Positions 53,442 to 61,912 are shown, counted from the first letter of the stretch. The stretch is 64,000 bases of DNA from Caulobacter sp. Root1455 (GCF_001426905.1 NZ_LMFQ01000020.1:427758-491757), one strand, 5' to 3'. A program made the numbers and translations. Notes: generated by a model from the letters alone, not told the origin.

Positions 53442-53984
53442 GTGACGGAAACCGAGGCCGCCCTGAAGGCGCTGATGCTGTTGAGCCTGGACGGCGACGC
53501 CCCGGCCTATCGGCTGTTGCTGTCTCAACTCGGCGGCCGGCTCCGCGTCTATTTCGAGCGCCGCATGCGCGACGCTTCCGGCGATGTGGAGGATCTGGTG
53601 CAAGAGACCCTGATGGCGGTGCATACGCGGCGCGCGACCTACGATCGCGCCCAGCCGTTCACCCCTTGGGCCTTCGCCCTGGCGCGCTACAAGCTGATCG
53701 ACCACTGGCGGCGGCGGAAGGTGCGGGTGACCCTGCCGATCGACGACTATGTCGAGGTCCTGGCCGCCTATGCGCCGGAACCCGGCTCGGCCATGGACCT
53801 GGACAAGGCCCTGGAGACCCTGCCCGAGCGCCAGCGCAACCTGGTGCGCGACGTCAAGATCGAGGGTCTCAGCCTGGCCGAGGCCGGCGATCGGGCCGGC
53901 GTCAGCGAGGGCGCGGCCAAGGTCGCCCTGCACCGCGCGCTGAAGAGTCTCGGAGAAAGGATGCGTGGCCGTGCGGACGGATGA
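53442..53984 (+). CDS. sigF: ECF sigma factor SigF
   Basis: The 180-residue product has ECF region 2 (RRMRDASGDVEDLVQETLMAVHTRRATYDRAQPFTPWAFALARYKLIDHWRR) split by short gaps, and region 4 (LPERQRNLVRDVKIEGLSLAEAGDRAGVSEGAAKVALHRALKSLGERM). It is a small ECF of the SigF/ECF16-like group. In Caulobacter SigF responds to copper and oxidative conditions through NrsF. The GTG start at 53442 lies behind GGGGGAGG. It overlaps the nrsF start by 20 bases and is divergent from the bufA operon, as in C. crescentus. Confidence 0.93.
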   Translation: MTETEAALKALMLLSLDGDAPAYRLLLSQLGGRLRVYFERRMRDASGDVEDLVQETLMAVHTRRATYDRAQPFTPWAFALARYKLIDHWRRRKVRVTLPIDDYVEVLAAYAPEPGSAMDLDKALETLPERQRNLVRDVKIEGLSLAEAGDRAGVSEGAAKVALHRALKSLGERMRGRADG

Positions 53985-54612
53985 TCTGATCGATCAGCTG
54001 GCGGCGCGACCGCGCGCCATCCCGGCCGGGGCGGTGCAGCGTCGGTTCGTCGGCGTGGCCGTGGCCGGAGGCCTGGCGGCCTTGGTGATGGTGCTGGCCT
54101 GGCTGGGCACGCGTGAGGACCTGGCCCAGGCCATGACCGGCCGGATGTTCTGGATGAAGGCGATCTACACCGCCCTGCTGGGCGTGGCGGGCTTCTGGGC
54201 CCTGGAGCGCCTGGCGCGGCCGGACGGCGCGCCGCGCAAGGCGTTGCTGTTCGGGGCTCTGGTGCTGGCGCTGTTCGTCGGCATGGGCTTCGGCCAATGG
54301 CTGGCCGCCGACTGGGAGCATCGCCGGTCGATGATGATGGGCGGATCCTGGAAGGTCTGCTTCCGCTACATCCTGACCCTGGCTCTGCCGGGGCTGGCGG
54401 CGACGCTGGTGGTGCTGCGCGGCATGGCCCCGACCCGCCCGGCCCTGACCGGCTTCGCGGCCGGCGCCTTCGCCGGCGGCGTGGCGGCCACGGTTTACGG
54501 CCTGCACTGCGGCGAGAGCACGATGGTGTTCGTGGGCACCTGGTACACCCTGGGCGTGCTGGGGACCGGGGCGCTGGGGGCGTTGGTGGGTCGGTGGGCG
54601 CTGCGGTGGTGA
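53965..54612 (+). CDS. nrsF: NrsF-family membrane anti-sigma factor (DUF1109)
   Basis: The 215-residue inner-membrane protein has six hydrophobic segments and the DUF1109 layout. A short N-terminal cytoplasmic part (RTDDLIDQLAARPRAIPAGA) binds the sigma factor. Two Cys, C132 (GGSWKVCFRYI) and C182 (YGLHCGEST), fall one residue from the two Cys reported essential in Caulobacter NrsF (131 and 181). NrsF holds SigF at the membrane until metal or oxidant stress. It starts within sigF. Confidence 0.92.
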   Translation: MAVRTDDLIDQLAARPRAIPAGAVQRRFVGVAVAGGLAALVMVLAWLGTREDLAQAMTGRMFWMKAIYTALLGVAGFWALERLARPDGAPRKALLFGALVLALFVGMGFGQWLAADWEHRRSMMMGGSWKVCFRYILTLALPGLAATLVVLRGMAPTRPALTGFAAGAFAGGVAATVYGLHCGESTMVFVGTWYTLGVLGTGALGALVGRWALRW

Positions 54613-54640
54613 GCGCCCTTCACGTCTGAAAACGCAAAAA

Positions 54641-54755
54641 AGCCTGTCATCCCGGACGAAGCGCGAAGCGCGAAGATCCGGGACCGGGCCGAAGCGCTGA
54701 GCTCTGGCGTCGGTCCCGGCTCTCCGCTGCGCCGCGGCCGGGATGACAGGCTTTT
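54641..54755. terminator. family-D repeat acting as a two-way terminator
   Basis: AAAAAAGCCTGTCATCCCGG at the left and CCGGGATGACAGGCTTTT at the right. The outer A6/T4 runs put a U-tract after the long stem in both directions, so it can end both nrsF and the convergent efp. Confidence 0.8.
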
Positions 54756-54773
54756 GGAAGCTCTAGGCGAAGC

Positions 54774-55343
54774 CTAGTCCTTCGCGCGTTCCTGGTACGA
54801 ACCATCCTCGGTCAGGATGATCACCCGGGTGCCCGAGGCGATGTACGGCGGCACCATGGTGCGCACGCCGTTGCTGAGGATGGCCGGCTTGTACGACGAG
54901 CTGGCGGTCTGGCCCTTCACCGAGGGTTCGGTCTCGACGATCTCGAGGGTCACGGTGCGCGGCAGTTCCAGGGCGATCGGCACGTCGTTGTGCGTCGACA
55001 GGACGACGGTCATGTTTTCCTGCAGATAGGCGCCCAGGTCGCCGATCACGTCCTCGGAGGCGACCAACTGGTCGAAGGTTTCCGGGTTCATGAAGTGGTA
55101 GCCCTCGCCGTCCTGGTACAGGAAGGTGTGGTCGCGCTGGTCGACGAAGGCGCGCTCGACCTGCTCGGTCGTGCGGTAGCGTTCCGACACCTTCACGCCG
55201 TCCGAGATGCGGCGCATGTTCAGCTGGGTGACCGGCGTGCCCTTGCCGGGGTGGATGTTTTCGGCGTTGAGGACAACGTAGAGCTTGCCGTCCATATCGA
55301 CGACGGAACCCTTCCTCAGCGAGCTGGCGGCGACTTTGGTCAC
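54774..55343 (-). CDS. efp: translation elongation factor P
   Basis: EF-P relieves ribosome stalling at polyproline stretches. The 189-residue protein has the three-domain EF-P layout: KYV-type N-domain with the tip loop [11 protein letters not shown]34 being the lysine modified by EpmA, then domains II and III ([27 protein letters not shown]...[20 protein letters not shown]). GTG start at 55343. It is divergent from epmA, whose product attaches beta-lysine to K34. Confidence 0.97.
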   Translation of the reverse strand: MTKVAASSLRKGSVVDMDGKLYVVLNAENIHPGKGTPVTQLNMRRISDGVKVSERYRTTEQVERAFVDQRDHTFLYQDGEGYHFMNPETFDQLVASEDVIGDLGAYLQENMTVVLSTHNDVPIALELPRTVTLEIVETEPSVKGQTASSSYKPAILSNGVRTMVPPYIASGTRVIILTEDGSYQERAKD

Positions 55344-55451
55344 GTAGTGCGTCCTTGGATCTCGCGGCGGCCTTGGCCGCGAATTGCGTTAGATATCGCC
55401 CTCCTATAGCGATCCTCGCCAAGTTCGCCACCCCCCGACCTGGGACGCCCC

Positions 55452-56501
55452 GTGCCGACAGCTTCTCCTTCGCCCTGGTGGCGGCCTGAAAACCACGCCG
55501 ACCGGCGGCCGTTCCTGCTGGCCCGCAACAGGATCAAGGCCGCGTTCCGGGCCTGGTTCGAGGCCGCGGGGTTCCTGGAGGTCGAGACCGCGGCCCTGCA
55601 GGTCTCGCCCGGCAACGAGGCCCATCTGCACGCCTTCGAGACCCAGGCCCTGACGCTTTCGGGGGAAAGCGCGCCGCTCTACCTGCACACCTCGCCGGAG
55701 TTCTCGTGCAAGAAGCTGCTGGCGGCGGGCGAGCGGCGGATCTTCGATTTCGGCAAGGTCTGGCGCAACCGCGAGCGCGGGGCGCTGCACCATCCGGAGT
55801 TCACCATGCTGGAATGGTACCGGGTCGACGCGCCGTACCAGACCCTGATGGACGACTGCGCGGCGTTGCTGGCGCTTTCGGCGGAAACGGTGGGAACCCT
55901 CCAATTCCGCTTTCGCGGTCATGACTGCGATCCTTTCGCCGCCCCCGAGCGGGTGACGGTGGCGGAGGCGTTCGCGCGGCACGCGGGCGTCGATCTGCTG
56001 GCCTCGATCGACGGGACGGGGGCGACGGATCGCGACGTCCTGGCGGCCTCGGCCAAGGCCGCCGGCATACGGGTGGCCGACGACGACACCTGGGCCGACG
56101 TGTTCAGCCGGGTGATCGTCGAGAAGGTCGAGCCGAACCTGGGGATCGGCCGCGCCACGATCCTCTGCGAATACCCGACCGCCGAGGCGGCCCTGGCGCG
56201 GCCCAAGCCCGGCGACCCGCGCGTGGCCGAGCGGTTCGAGCTCTATGCCTGCGGGGTCGAGCTGGCCAACGCCTTCGGCGAGCTGACCGACGCCGGCGAA
56301 CAGCGCCGCCGCTTCGAGGCCGAGATGGACGAGAAGGCCCGGGTCTATGGCGAGCGCTACCCGTTGGACGAGGATTTCCTGGCCGCCCTGGCGATCATGC
56401 CGAACGCTTCGGGCTCGGCCCTGGGCTTCGACCGCCTGGTGATGCTGGCGGCGGGGGCGTCGCGGGTGGACCAGGTGCTGTGGACGCCGGTGGCGGGGTA
56501 G
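55452..56501 (+). CDS. epmA: EF-P beta-lysylation protein EpmA (lysyl-tRNA synthetase paralogue)
   Basis: EpmA charges beta-lysine onto K34 of EF-P using ATP. The 349-residue product resembles the catalytic domain of class II LysRS, without the N-terminal anticodon-binding domain. Motifs: LARNRIKAAFRAWFEAAGFLEVETA, motif 2 GALHHPEFTMLEWYR, VDLLASI, ELANAFGELTDAGEQRRRF, and motif 3 GSALGFDRLVML. Longer than E. coli EpmA (325 aa). GTG start. Divergent from efp; epmB lies 1.5 kb downstream. Confidence 0.94.
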   Translation: MPTASPSPWWRPENHADRRPFLLARNRIKAAFRAWFEAAGFLEVETAALQVSPGNEAHLHAFETQALTLSGESAPLYLHTSPEFSCKKLLAAGERRIFDFGKVWRNRERGALHHPEFTMLEWYRVDAPYQTLMDDCAALLALSAETVGTLQFRFRGHDCDPFAAPERVTVAEAFARHAGVDLLASIDGTGATDRDVLAASAKAAGIRVADDDTWADVFSRVIVEKVEPNLGIGRATILCEYPTAEAALARPKPGDPRVAERFELYACGVELANAFGELTDAGEQRRRFEAEMDEKARVYGERYPLDEDFLAALAIMPNASGSALGFDRLVMLAAGASRVDQVLWTPVAG

Positions 56502-56559
56502 GGATCAATATTTGGCGTTTCGGCCGTTCAATCCCTCTCGAAGCCATTCCCCCTTTATC

Positions 56560-56592
56560 CCGTCATTCCCGCCACAAGGGCGGGAATGACGG
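56560..56592. repeat. short perfect palindrome
   Basis: CCGTCATTCCCGCC / GGCGGGAATGACGG stem around ACAAG. It lies between the convergent epmA and methyltransferase genes and may be a terminator. Confidence 0.85.
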
Positions 56593-56628
56593 ATAGATTT
56601 TTGGGTGCGCCTGAATGTCGACAAACCC

Positions 56629-57477
56629 CTACCCCCGCGCCCGCACCAGCCAGCAGGCCGCGGTGAACCGCGCCACGCCGTCGGCCAGAAAGGGCGCGAA
56701 GCCCCGCCGCACGGCCTCGATCACCGCGGCGCGACGACCGGCCTCCAGGCTCGGCAGCATCAGACCCACGGGCCCCATGCGCGTCGCGTAGGTTTCCAGG
56801 TCGTCCGCCGGCACGGCGCAGGCGACGTCCAGCGGCTGGAGGTCCGCGTCCCGCCATCCCGCCGCCGACAGGATCCCGCCCACCCGATCCGGATCGGCGA
56901 AGGCGAACTGGCCCGGGGCGTCGGGCGCGCGCTTGGGCAGCTCGGGCAGCAGCGGGCCGGCCGCCCGCTCCGCCGCGGCCATGAACGGGTTCTCGTCGGT
57001 CCCGCGCCAGACGATGCAGGCCAGGCCCGCTTCGGGACGCGCGGCCCGCCGCAGATTGGCGAAGGCGGCGACCGGATCGTCGAAGAACATCACCCCGAAC
57101 CGCGAAATGACCGCGTCGAAGCTCGCGGGCTGGAAGGCGTGCTGCTGGGCGTCGGCGACCACGAAATCGGCGTTGTCGACGTCCTGTTCGGCCGCCCGCC
57201 GCCGCGCCAGGTCGATCAGCGGCGCGGACAGGTCAAGGCCGGTGGAGCGGCCTTGCCCCTTCAGGCTCCGCGCCACGGCGAAGGTGGTGGCGCCCGCGCC
57301 GCACCCCACGTCGAGCACCGCGCGCGCCCCGTGTTCCCGGATCGCGTCGACCAGCGGCTGTTCGAACGGTTCGAACAGGCGGTCGAGCATGGCGTTCTGC
57401 TCGACCCAGTTGCGGCCGGCCCCGCCGTTCCAGAGCTCGGTCTGGGCCTTGTTGGCCTCGGTTTGCGGCTGCGTCAC
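56629..57477 (-). CDS. class I SAM-dependent methyltransferase
   Basis: The 282-residue protein has the UbiE/Coq5-like Rossmann SAM motifs: VLDVGCGAGATTFAVA (motif I), GLDLSAPLIDLARRRA, VVADAQQHAF, FDAVISRFGVMFFDD (motif post-III). The C-terminal part differs from ubiquinone enzymes, so the substrate is unknown. Its promoter lies under the MerR regulator encoded divergently: -35 TTGACC and -10 TAGCCT are spaced by 19 bp with a dyad in the spacer. Confidence 0.9.
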   Translation of the reverse strand: MTQPQTEANKAQTELWNGGAGRNWVEQNAMLDRLFEPFEQPLVDAIREHGARAVLDVGCGAGATTFAVARSLKGQGRSTGLDLSAPLIDLARRRAAEQDVDNADFVVADAQQHAFQPASFDAVISRFGVMFFDDPVAAFANLRRAARPEAGLACIVWRGTDENPFMAAAERAAGPLLPELPKRAPDAPGQFAFADPDRVGGILSAAGWRDADLQPLDVACAVPADDLETYATRMGPVGLMLPSLEAGRRAAVIEAVRRGFAPFLADGVARFTAACWLVRARG

Positions 57478-57514
57478 GCGCGGTCCTCCTTGCTTTCCAA
57501 GCGGGCTATGGACG

Positions 57515-57545
57515 AGGCTACGACTTCAAGCCGACTTGAGGTCAA
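57515..57545 (-). promoter_or_regulatory. MerR-type promoter with a 19-bp spacer and operator dyad
   Basis: On the minus strand TTGACC (57545-57540), 19 bases, TAGCCT (57520-57515). The dyad ACTTCAAG-CCGA-CTTGAGGT lies between them (7 of 8 arm bases pair). The over-long spacer is the hallmark of MerR-activated promoters. It drives the methyltransferase gene. Confidence 0.75.
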
Positions 57546-57547
57546 TC

Positions 57548-57970
57548 GTGAAACTTCTCGACATCGCGCAGGTGGCTCGGGGAACGGGCATGGCGGCCTC
57601 CCGGTTGCGGTTCTACGAGGAAAAGGGCCTGATCGTCTCGATCGGCCGGCGGGGGCTGAAGCGGCTGTTCGAGGCCGGCGTGATCGAGCGCCTGTCGCTG
57701 ATCGCCCTGGCCCAGACGGCGGGGTTTTCGCTGGACGAGATCGCCGGCATGTTCGACGTGGCGGGCAAGCCGCGCCTGGACCGCGCGCGGCTCTCGGCCA
57801 AGGCCGACGACCTGGACCAGACGATCCGCCGCCTCTCCGCGCTGCGCGACGGCCTGCGCCACGCCGCGGCCTGTCCCGCGCCCAGCCACATGGCGTGCCC
57901 GACCTTCCGGCGGCTGCTGAAGGGCGCGGTCAAGGCGCGGCCCCGGGCGTTCGTCGACGATCTCGGCTAA
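57548..57970 (+). CDS. MerR-family transcription regulator
   Basis: The 140-residue product has the N-terminal winged helix-turn-helix of MerR proteins: IAQVARGTGMAASRLRFYEEKGLI. A dimerisation coiled coil follows (DDLDQTIRRLSALRDGLRH), and a C-terminal effector segment with Cys at AACPAPSHMACPTF. The two Cys could sense a metal or an oxidant, as in SoxR/CueR-like regulators, but the spacing matches none I recall. GTG start at 57548, directly beside the promoter it likely controls. Confidence 0.87.
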   Translation: MKLLDIAQVARGTGMAASRLRFYEEKGLIVSIGRRGLKRLFEAGVIERLSLIALAQTAGFSLDEIAGMFDVAGKPRLDRARLSAKADDLDQTIRRLSALRDGLRHAAACPAPSHMACPTFRRLLKGAVKARPRAFVDDLG

Positions 57971-58017
57971 GCCGCCGCATTGCTCCGGGCCGCCTAATCC
58001 GCCATATCCCGCGCCTC

Positions 58018-59061
58018 ATGACCGCCGCCCGCACCCTCCGCAGCGCCGCCGCCCTGGCCGAAGCCGGCCTGATCGCTCCCGAGCGGCTGCCGGCGCTCGA
58101 GGCCGTGGCGGCGCGCTACGCCGTGGCGATCACCCCGGACATGGCCTCGCTGATCGACCCGGCCAACGAGAGCGACCCGATCGCCCGCCAGTTCCTGCCC
58201 GACGAGGCCGAGCTGCTGGAAAGCCCCGGCGAGGTCGCCGACCCGATCGGCGACGAGACCCACAGCCCGGTCGAGGGGATCGTCCACCGCTATCCCGACC
58301 GCGTGCTGCTGAAACCCACCCACACCTGCGCGGTCTATTGCCGGTTCTGCTTCCGCCGCGAGATGGTCGGGCCCGAGGGCCTGGCCAACCTGTCGCCCGA
58401 GAAGCTGGACGCCGCCTTCGCCTATATCGCCGCCCACCCGGAGATCTGGGAGGTGATCGTCACCGGCGGCGACCCGCTGGTGCTGTCGCCGCGCCGCCTG
58501 CGCGACCTGGGCGAGCGGCTGGCCAGGATCGACCACGTGAAGGTCGTGCGCTTCCACACCCGCGTGCCGGTGGTCGATCCGGCGGCGATCACCGAGGACA
58601 TGGTCCAGGCCCTGAAGGCCGGCGGCAAGACGGTCTATGTGGCCCTGCACGCCAACCACCCGCGCGAACTGACCGACGCGGCCCGCGCCGCCGTCGCCCG
58701 GATCATCGACGCCGGCATCCCGATGCTGAGCCAGACCGTGCTGCTGAAGGGCGTCAACGACGATCCCGAGACCCTGGGCGCCCTGATGCGCGGCTTCGTC
58801 GAGAACCGCGTGCGGCCCTACTACCTGCACCACGGCGACCACGCGCCGGGCACGGCCCATCTGCGCACCACGGTGGAGGAAGGCCGCGCCCTGATGCGCG
58901 CCATCCGCGGCCGGTTCTCGGGCCTGTGCCAGCCGACCTATGTGCTCGACATCCCCGACGGCCACGGCAAGGTGCCGATCGGGCCGGACTATCTGGCGGT
59001 CGACGGTCAGGTCGAGGATCCGAACGGCGGGGCGCACGCCTATCCGCCAAGCCAGACCTGA
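58018..59061 (+). CDS. epmB: EF-P lysine 2,3-aminomutase EpmB
   Basis: EpmB converts (S)-alpha-lysine to (R)-beta-lysine with a radical SAM cluster and PLP, supplying EpmA. The 347-residue product has C104-x3-C108-x2-C111 (THTCAVYCRFCFRRE) for the [4Fe-4S] cluster, the substrate-binding EVIVTGGDPLVLSPRRLRDL, RFHTRVPVVDP, and PDGHGKVPIGPDY with the PLP lysine. Length fits EpmB (about 340) more than catabolic lysine 2,3-aminomutases (over 400). It completes the efp-epmA-epmB set. Confidence 0.93.
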   Translation: MTAARTLRSAAALAEAGLIAPERLPALEAVAARYAVAITPDMASLIDPANESDPIARQFLPDEAELLESPGEVADPIGDETHSPVEGIVHRYPDRVLLKPTHTCAVYCRFCFRREMVGPEGLANLSPEKLDAAFAYIAAHPEIWEVIVTGGDPLVLSPRRLRDLGERLARIDHVKVVRFHTRVPVVDPAAITEDMVQALKAGGKTVYVALHANHPRELTDAARAAVARIIDAGIPMLSQTVLLKGVNDDPETLGALMRGFVENRVRPYYLHHGDHAPGTAHLRTTVEEGRALMRAIRGRFSGLCQPTYVLDIPDGHGKVPIGPDYLAVDGQVEDPNGGAHAYPPSQT

Positions 59062-59149
59062 CCCGAACGGATTTTCCGAACCTTCCGGCCAGCGAGGTGT
59101 TTGGGACACGCCGACCCATGAAACGGGGTCGGTGTCGTCGGAGTCCGCC

Positions 59150-61228
59150 GTGTCTCGTCCCATCAATCCGCCATCCGTGTCCGGCGCGGGCGGCCGTGAA
59201 CTGCCCGCCTATGTCAGCAACGGCCTGATCGGCCTGCGCGTGCGCTGCCAGCCGCTGCAGGCCGGCATGACCATCGTCGGCGGCTACGCCGGCGAGGACC
59301 CCGAGCGGCGGATCGAGGGCGCGACGCCCGCGCCCTATCCCCTGGCCGGCGACATCGCCGTCGACGGGGCCTGGCTGTCCGACCTGCCGCACCAGGTCGG
59401 CGACCTGGAGCAGGCCTACGACTTCGCCACGGGCGAGCTGACCAGCCGGTTCGTCTTCCAGGCCGGCGCCCGCCGCCTGACCTGCACGGTGCTGACCTTC
59501 GCCAGCCGAGAGGACCCGACCCTGGTCTGCCAGGAGACCACGCTGGAGGTCGACGGCGCCTGCGACCTGCAGGTGCGCGCGGGCGTCGAGACCACCGGCG
59601 TGCTGGGCCGGGCTCTGCGGTTCCTGCGCGACACGCCGGGCGAAGGAAAGGCCGACGTCGACGGCGTGCTGCTGTGGGAGTCGGCCGGCGCCCTGGGTCG
59701 TCTGGGCATGGCCTATGTCACCGAGATCTCCGGCGGCGCGGCGGCGGGTGTCGAGCCCGTGCGTCCGGCCCTGGACGGCCAGGGGCTGATCACCACCTAC
59801 GCCTTCCGCGGCGGAGCGCGCGCCACCTATCGCTTGCGGCAGATCACCAGCCTGGTGCCCAGCGCCATGCACGGCCGTCCGGACGAGCACGCGGGGCGGA
59901 TGGCCGCCAAGGCGCGGCACGACGGCTTCGACGCGATCCGCGCCGAGAACCGCGCGGCCTGGGACGAGCTGTGGAAGGGGCGGGTGCGGCTGGTAGGCGC
60001 CGACGACCGCTGGCAGGCCCTGGCCGACGCGGCGTTCTTCTATCTCAACACCTCGGTCCACGCCTCGTCGTGCGCCTCGACCTCGATCTTCGGTTTGGCC
60101 ACCTGGCACGACTATCACTACTATTACGGCCACGTGATGTGGGACATCGAGGCCTTCGCGGCGCCGGTCCTGACCCTGCTCCAGCCCCAGGCGGCCCACG
60201 CCCTGCTGGACTATCGCTTCCGCAACCTGCGGTCCGCGCGGACCAACGCCCAGCTGATGGGCCGCGAAGGCGCGCAGTTTCCCTGGGAGAGCTCGCCGTC
60301 GGCGGGGGAAGAGGCCGCGCCCTTGCCGGGCACGGCGTGCTGGCACGAGGACCACGTCTCGCTGGACGTGGCGCGGGCCTTCGCCCTGTTCGCCGACGCG
60401 ACCGGCGAAGGCGAGTTCCGGCGCGAGAAGGCCTGGCCGGTCCTGGCGGGCGTCGCCGAGTGGATCGTCTCGCGCGCCCACCAGACCGCCGACGGCTACG
60501 AGATCCGCGCGTCCATGGGCATCGCCGAACGCGAACAGCCGGTCGACAACGCCGCCTTCACCAACATGGCTGCCGTGGTGGTGCTGAACGACGCCGTGCG
60601 GATCGGCGAGCGCCTGGGCCGGTCGATCGATCCGCGCTGGCGGGCCGTCGCCGACGGCATGGTCCTGCCGCGTCGCGATCGGGTGGTCGTCTCGCACGAC
60701 GGCTATCGCAAGACCGAGGAGAAGGGCGGCACGCCCGATCCGCTGATGGGGGTGTGGCCGTTCGGCTACCGACTGGATCCCGAGGACCAGCAGGCGACCC
60801 TGAGGTTCTATCTCGACCAGGCCGACGCCTATGTCGGCAGCCCGATGCTGTCGGCCCTGTACGGCGCCTGGGCGGCGCGGACGGGCGACCGCGCCTTGGC
60901 GCTGAAGCTGCTGGACGAGGGCTACGCCCGGTTCGAGAGCGGCCGCTTCGCCCAGATCCTTGAATACCGCCCCGACCGGTTCCCGGAACAGCCGCGGGCC
61001 GGTCCGTTCTTCGCCAACATGGGCGGCTTCCTGTCGAGCCTGGTGCTGGGCTTCCCGCGCCTGGAACCCGGCGAGGGCGAGCCGGAAACCTGGTCCAAGG
61101 CCCCGGTGGTCCTGCCGGCCGGCTGGGAGGCGATCCGGATCGACCGGCTCTGGGTGCGCGGCCGGCCCATGCGGCTGGAGGCCCGGCACGGCGAGCCGGC
61201 GCGCCTGACGCCGGCGACCGAGGCCTAG
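59150..61228 (+). CDS. glycoside hydrolase family 65-like protein
   Basis: The 692-residue protein matches the (alpha/alpha)6-barrel GH65 group, with similarity to protein-glucosylgalactosylhydroxylysine glucosidase-like enzymes. Markers: N-terminal beta-sandwich (LPAYVSNGLIGLRVRCQP, AYDFATGELTSRFVFQAG), barrel segments HDYHYYYGHVMWDIEAFAAPVL and FPWESSPSAGEEAAP, WHEDHVSLDVARAF, and a C-terminal strand region with WSKAPVVLPAGWEAIRIDRLWVRG. The Asp in MWDIE and the Glu in WHEDH are candidate catalytic residues. No signal peptide. GTG 59150 follows GGAG; GTG 59132 is an alternative. Substrate unknown. Confidence 0.82.
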   Translation: MSRPINPPSVSGAGGRELPAYVSNGLIGLRVRCQPLQAGMTIVGGYAGEDPERRIEGATPAPYPLAGDIAVDGAWLSDLPHQVGDLEQAYDFATGELTSRFVFQAGARRLTCTVLTFASREDPTLVCQETTLEVDGACDLQVRAGVETTGVLGRALRFLRDTPGEGKADVDGVLLWESAGALGRLGMAYVTEISGGAAAGVEPVRPALDGQGLITTYAFRGGARATYRLRQITSLVPSAMHGRPDEHAGRMAAKARHDGFDAIRAENRAAWDELWKGRVRLVGADDRWQALADAAFFYLNTSVHASSCASTSIFGLATWHDYHYYYGHVMWDIEAFAAPVLTLLQPQAAHALLDYRFRNLRSARTNAQLMGREGAQFPWESSPSAGEEAAPLPGTACWHEDHVSLDVARAFALFADATGEGEFRREKAWPVLAGVAEWIVSRAHQTADGYEIRASMGIAEREQPVDNAAFTNMAAVVVLNDAVRIGERLGRSIDPRWRAVADGMVLPRRDRVVVSHDGYRKTEEKGGTPDPLMGVWPFGYRLDPEDQQATLRFYLDQADAYVGSPMLSALYGAWAARTGDRALALKLLDEGYARFESGRFAQILEYRPDRFPEQPRAGPFFANMGGFLSSLVLGFPRLEPGEGEPETWSKAPVVLPAGWEAIRIDRLWVRGRPMRLEARHGEPARLTPATEA

Positions 61229-61236
61229 CGCGGAAC

Positions 61237-61273
61237 GAAAAAGGCCTCCCCGGTCGCCCTGGGAGGCCTCTTC
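61237..61273. terminator. bidirectional hairpin terminator
   Basis: AGGCCTCCC...GGGAGGCCT with inner CGG/CCT pairs. On the minus strand it is followed by TTTTT, so it mainly ends the gene at 61296-61691; on the plus strand the T-run is short. Confidence 0.78.
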
Positions 61274-61295
61274 ACATGTCGCGAAAGCGGACCGG

Positions 61296-61691
61296 TCAGG
61301 CGTTGGCGATGGCCGTGGCGATCGCGTCGGTCGGCTGGCCGGTCAAGTCCTTGGCGAGTTCGCCGACCAGCTTGGCCTGCAGCGCCTTGTGCCAATGCTT
61401 GCGCAGTTCGCCGAGCGTCTTGGGGGCAGCGACGACGAATAGGTCATCGAACTGGTTGGTCAGCGCCTGCTGGTTCAGCAGGGCCGCGACGCCGGCGGCG
61501 TACCCGTCCTCGGCCTGGGTGCTGTCGTCGGGATTGGCCGCGCTGGACGGATGGCCGCCCGAGCCGCCGCCGCCGTTGAGGTCCGGCGTTGGCAGGGCGG
61601 TCAGTTCGGGGGCGTGGTCGCCTGTGTTCTTGAACAGCACCAGCTTCTCGCCGTCGACGACGGCCACCAGGGCGCCTTTGGGAAGTACCAT
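61296..61691 (-). CDS. host-attachment family protein (baeRF/eRF1-like fold)
   Basis: The 131-residue product has the Host_attach family pattern: LPKGALVAVVDGEKLVLFKNTG at the N-terminus, then a Gly-rich NGGGGSGGHPSSAANPD loop, and LLNQQALTNQFDDLFVVAAPKTLGELRKHWHKALQ with the core-domain motif VVAAPKTLGELR. The name comes from an Agrobacterium attachment gene; the fold is a shortened eRF1-like domain and function is unknown. ATG 61691 follows AGGA. Confidence 0.85.
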   Translation of the reverse strand: MVLPKGALVAVVDGEKLVLFKNTGDHAPELTALPTPDLNGGGGSGGHPSSAANPDDSTQAEDGYAAGVAALLNQQALTNQFDDLFVVAAPKTLGELRKHWHKALQAKLVGELAKDLTGQPTDAIATAIANA

Positions 61692-61794
61692 CGTGCGTGT
61701 CCTTGAACCAATGGGGCCTGTTAACGGCCCGCGAGGACGGGAGTTGCCCCAGGGCGCACGGAAAGGCCTTTCCGATGATCGCATCACCGAAATC

Positions 61795-61836
61795 TGTCAT
61801 CCGGATCTGCGCGCTACGCGCTGGTCCGGGATGACA
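61795..61836. repeat. short palindromic repeat, family D
   Basis: TGTCATCCGGATCTGCGCGC faces GCGCTGGTCCGGGATGACA. Reduced copy, like that at 23792. Confidence 0.8.
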
Positions 61837-61853
61837 GCCGTGAGGTGTGAAAT

Positions 61854-61893
61854 GCGAAAAGGCCTCCCGGGTCTCCCCGGAAGGCCTCTTCGC
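61854..61893 (-). terminator. Rho-independent terminator of fba
   Basis: GCGAAGAGGCCTTCCGGGG and CCCGGGAGGCCTTTTCGC on the minus strand form a long stem with a T4 run in its 3' arm, 20 bases after the fba stop codon. Confidence 0.78.
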
Positions 61894-61912
61894 ATCCACG
61901 AAAGCCGCTAGC

